From Bog-793 sp963785415 (GTDB lineage: Bacteria; Actinomycetota; Acidimicrobiia; Acidimicrobiales; Bog-793), in NCBI GenBank assembly GCA_963785415.1, contig CAWAVB010000001.1, positions 2,029,976 through 2,093,975 of the forward strand: a stretch of 64,000 nt of DNA. The letters are read 5' to 3'. The notes beneath the pieces are model-generated. The model was given only the letters and a program-made list of their open reading frames with translations. It searched no databases and had not been told where the DNA came from. Position 1 is the stretch's first letter. Every line of letters starts with the position of its first letter. Positions 63,627-64,000 of this stretch are shown here, piece by piece. The position numbers were made by a program, and so were the translations under genes.

Positions 63627-64000
63627 TGTGAACAACGGCCCAATCCGACAACGCGCACCGGCCGAAAACGACAACGCGTTGACGATCTGAAGCTACTCGG
63701 AAACGGGTGGTTCGTCGACGGTCTCGACAGCAGCGATTCGCTCGTGACCGGGTAACGCGTTGGTCTTGGCGCGCCGGGTTCGGGCTTTGGCGTCTTGGAG
63801 CCGGTAGCTCTCGCCCTTGGTCTCGATGATGTGGCAGCGGTGGGTGAGCCGGTCGAGCGTCGCCCCGGTGAGACGCTCGGAGCCGAGGACCTCCGTCCAG
63901 GACTCGAAGGGCAGATTGCTCGTGACGATCAGGCTCGTGCGCTCATAGGCGGTCGAGATGACGTCGAAGAGCAGCTCGGCACCGACCTTGGAGGCGGGTG
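63627..64000 (-). mobile_element. IS21-family element, left part (runs off the window)
   Basis: The end starts TGTGAACAACGG at 63627, exactly where homology of the RHS fragment stops. It contains two copies of CGACAACGCG (63646-63655 and 63669-63678), in line with the multiple end repeats of IS21-type elements. An istB reading frame begins just inside. The other end, and istA, are outside the window. Confidence 0.8.
63693..64000 (-). CDS. istB: IstB-like ATP-binding protein of an IS21-family element (partial)
   Basis: The minus-strand frame ends with a TAG at 63693-63695 and stays open to the window edge (about 102 residues). It contains ELLFDVISTAYERTSLIVTS, NLPFESWTEVLGSERLTGAT, LDRLTHRCHIIETKGESYRL and DAKARTRR, the C-terminal half of IstB, an AAA+ helper for the IstA transposase. 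Family members begin upstream, outside this window. Confidence 0.93.
   Translation of the reverse strand, partial: PASKVGAELLFDVISTAYERTSLIVTSNLPFESWTEVLGSERLTGATLDRLTHRCHIIETKGESYRLQDAKARTRRAKTNALPGHERIAAVETVDEPPVSE

Overview
The window is very GC-rich, with strong third-position G/C bias and many GTG or TTG starts. It carries actinobacterial LexA boxes (TCGAAC-N4-GTTCGC) and the actinobacterial marker families Rpf, ImuA'/ImuB/DnaE2 and MTB12-like antigens. This points to a high-GC actinobacterium, perhaps an Acidimicrobiia-like lineage; the class is inference. Several genes appear to be expressed from leaderless transcripts, with a TANNNT-type -10 about 7 nt before the start codon.

From 1 to about 49 kb the content is chromosomal housekeeping and small accessory genes. 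On the minus strand lie a cobalamin-riboswitch-controlled BtuF-BtuC-BtuD importer (left edge, ATPase cut by the window) and an FTR1-type iron permease. Next come a peroxiredoxin, a TetR/MFS-exporter pair with a shared operator motif, pyridoxal-phosphate synthase pdxS-pdxT, a CMRAHG-repeat lipoprotein, IMP dehydrogenase, an Rpf-like muralytic protein, SurE, an aldose-1-epimerase-like protein, a SRAP protein, GNAT and LysE-type proteins, a BNR-propeller protein overlapping a MoaD-like protein, and a Fic/Doc-XRE module. The SOS mutasome follows: imuA', imuB, an intervening amidase, and dnaE2, with LexA boxes before imuA' and before dnaE2. After it come AIM24, phosphoribosyltransferase, OsmC, adenosine-specific kinase, DJ-1/PfpI and HAD genes. 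A B12-binding radical SAM enzyme, an anSME-like radical SAM protein with a C-terminal SEC-C motif and a nucleoside phosphorylase form a cluster at 40.3-44.1 kb. LapA, M48 and ABM proteins close this half.

From 46.7 kb onward the window is mobile and accessory. An IS256-family element (46682-48130, 9-bp target duplication) sits at the stop codon of an exported protein gene. At 49061-49101 there is a 3' fragment of a tRNA-Cys(GCA) gene that begins in the anticodon loop, as expected for an attachment site. The orientation predicts an integrated island running rightward beyond the window. The island holds an IS630-family element with a probable programmed -1 frameshift, an IS3-family element, an orphan phage tail-collar protein, and a 2623-residue secreted protein with 18 NHL repeats followed by an RHS/YD shell and a short variable C-terminal tail. 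A small possible immunity gene and a duplicated RHS fragment follow, the latter cut by an IS21-family element whose IstB gene runs off the right edge.

A recurrent oddity is that btuC, the CMRAHG lipoprotein (twice) and dnaE2 are each broken by what looks like one missing base in a G/C run; one further gene has a non-homopolymer frameshift. This could be assembly error or real decay, and the raw reads would decide it.
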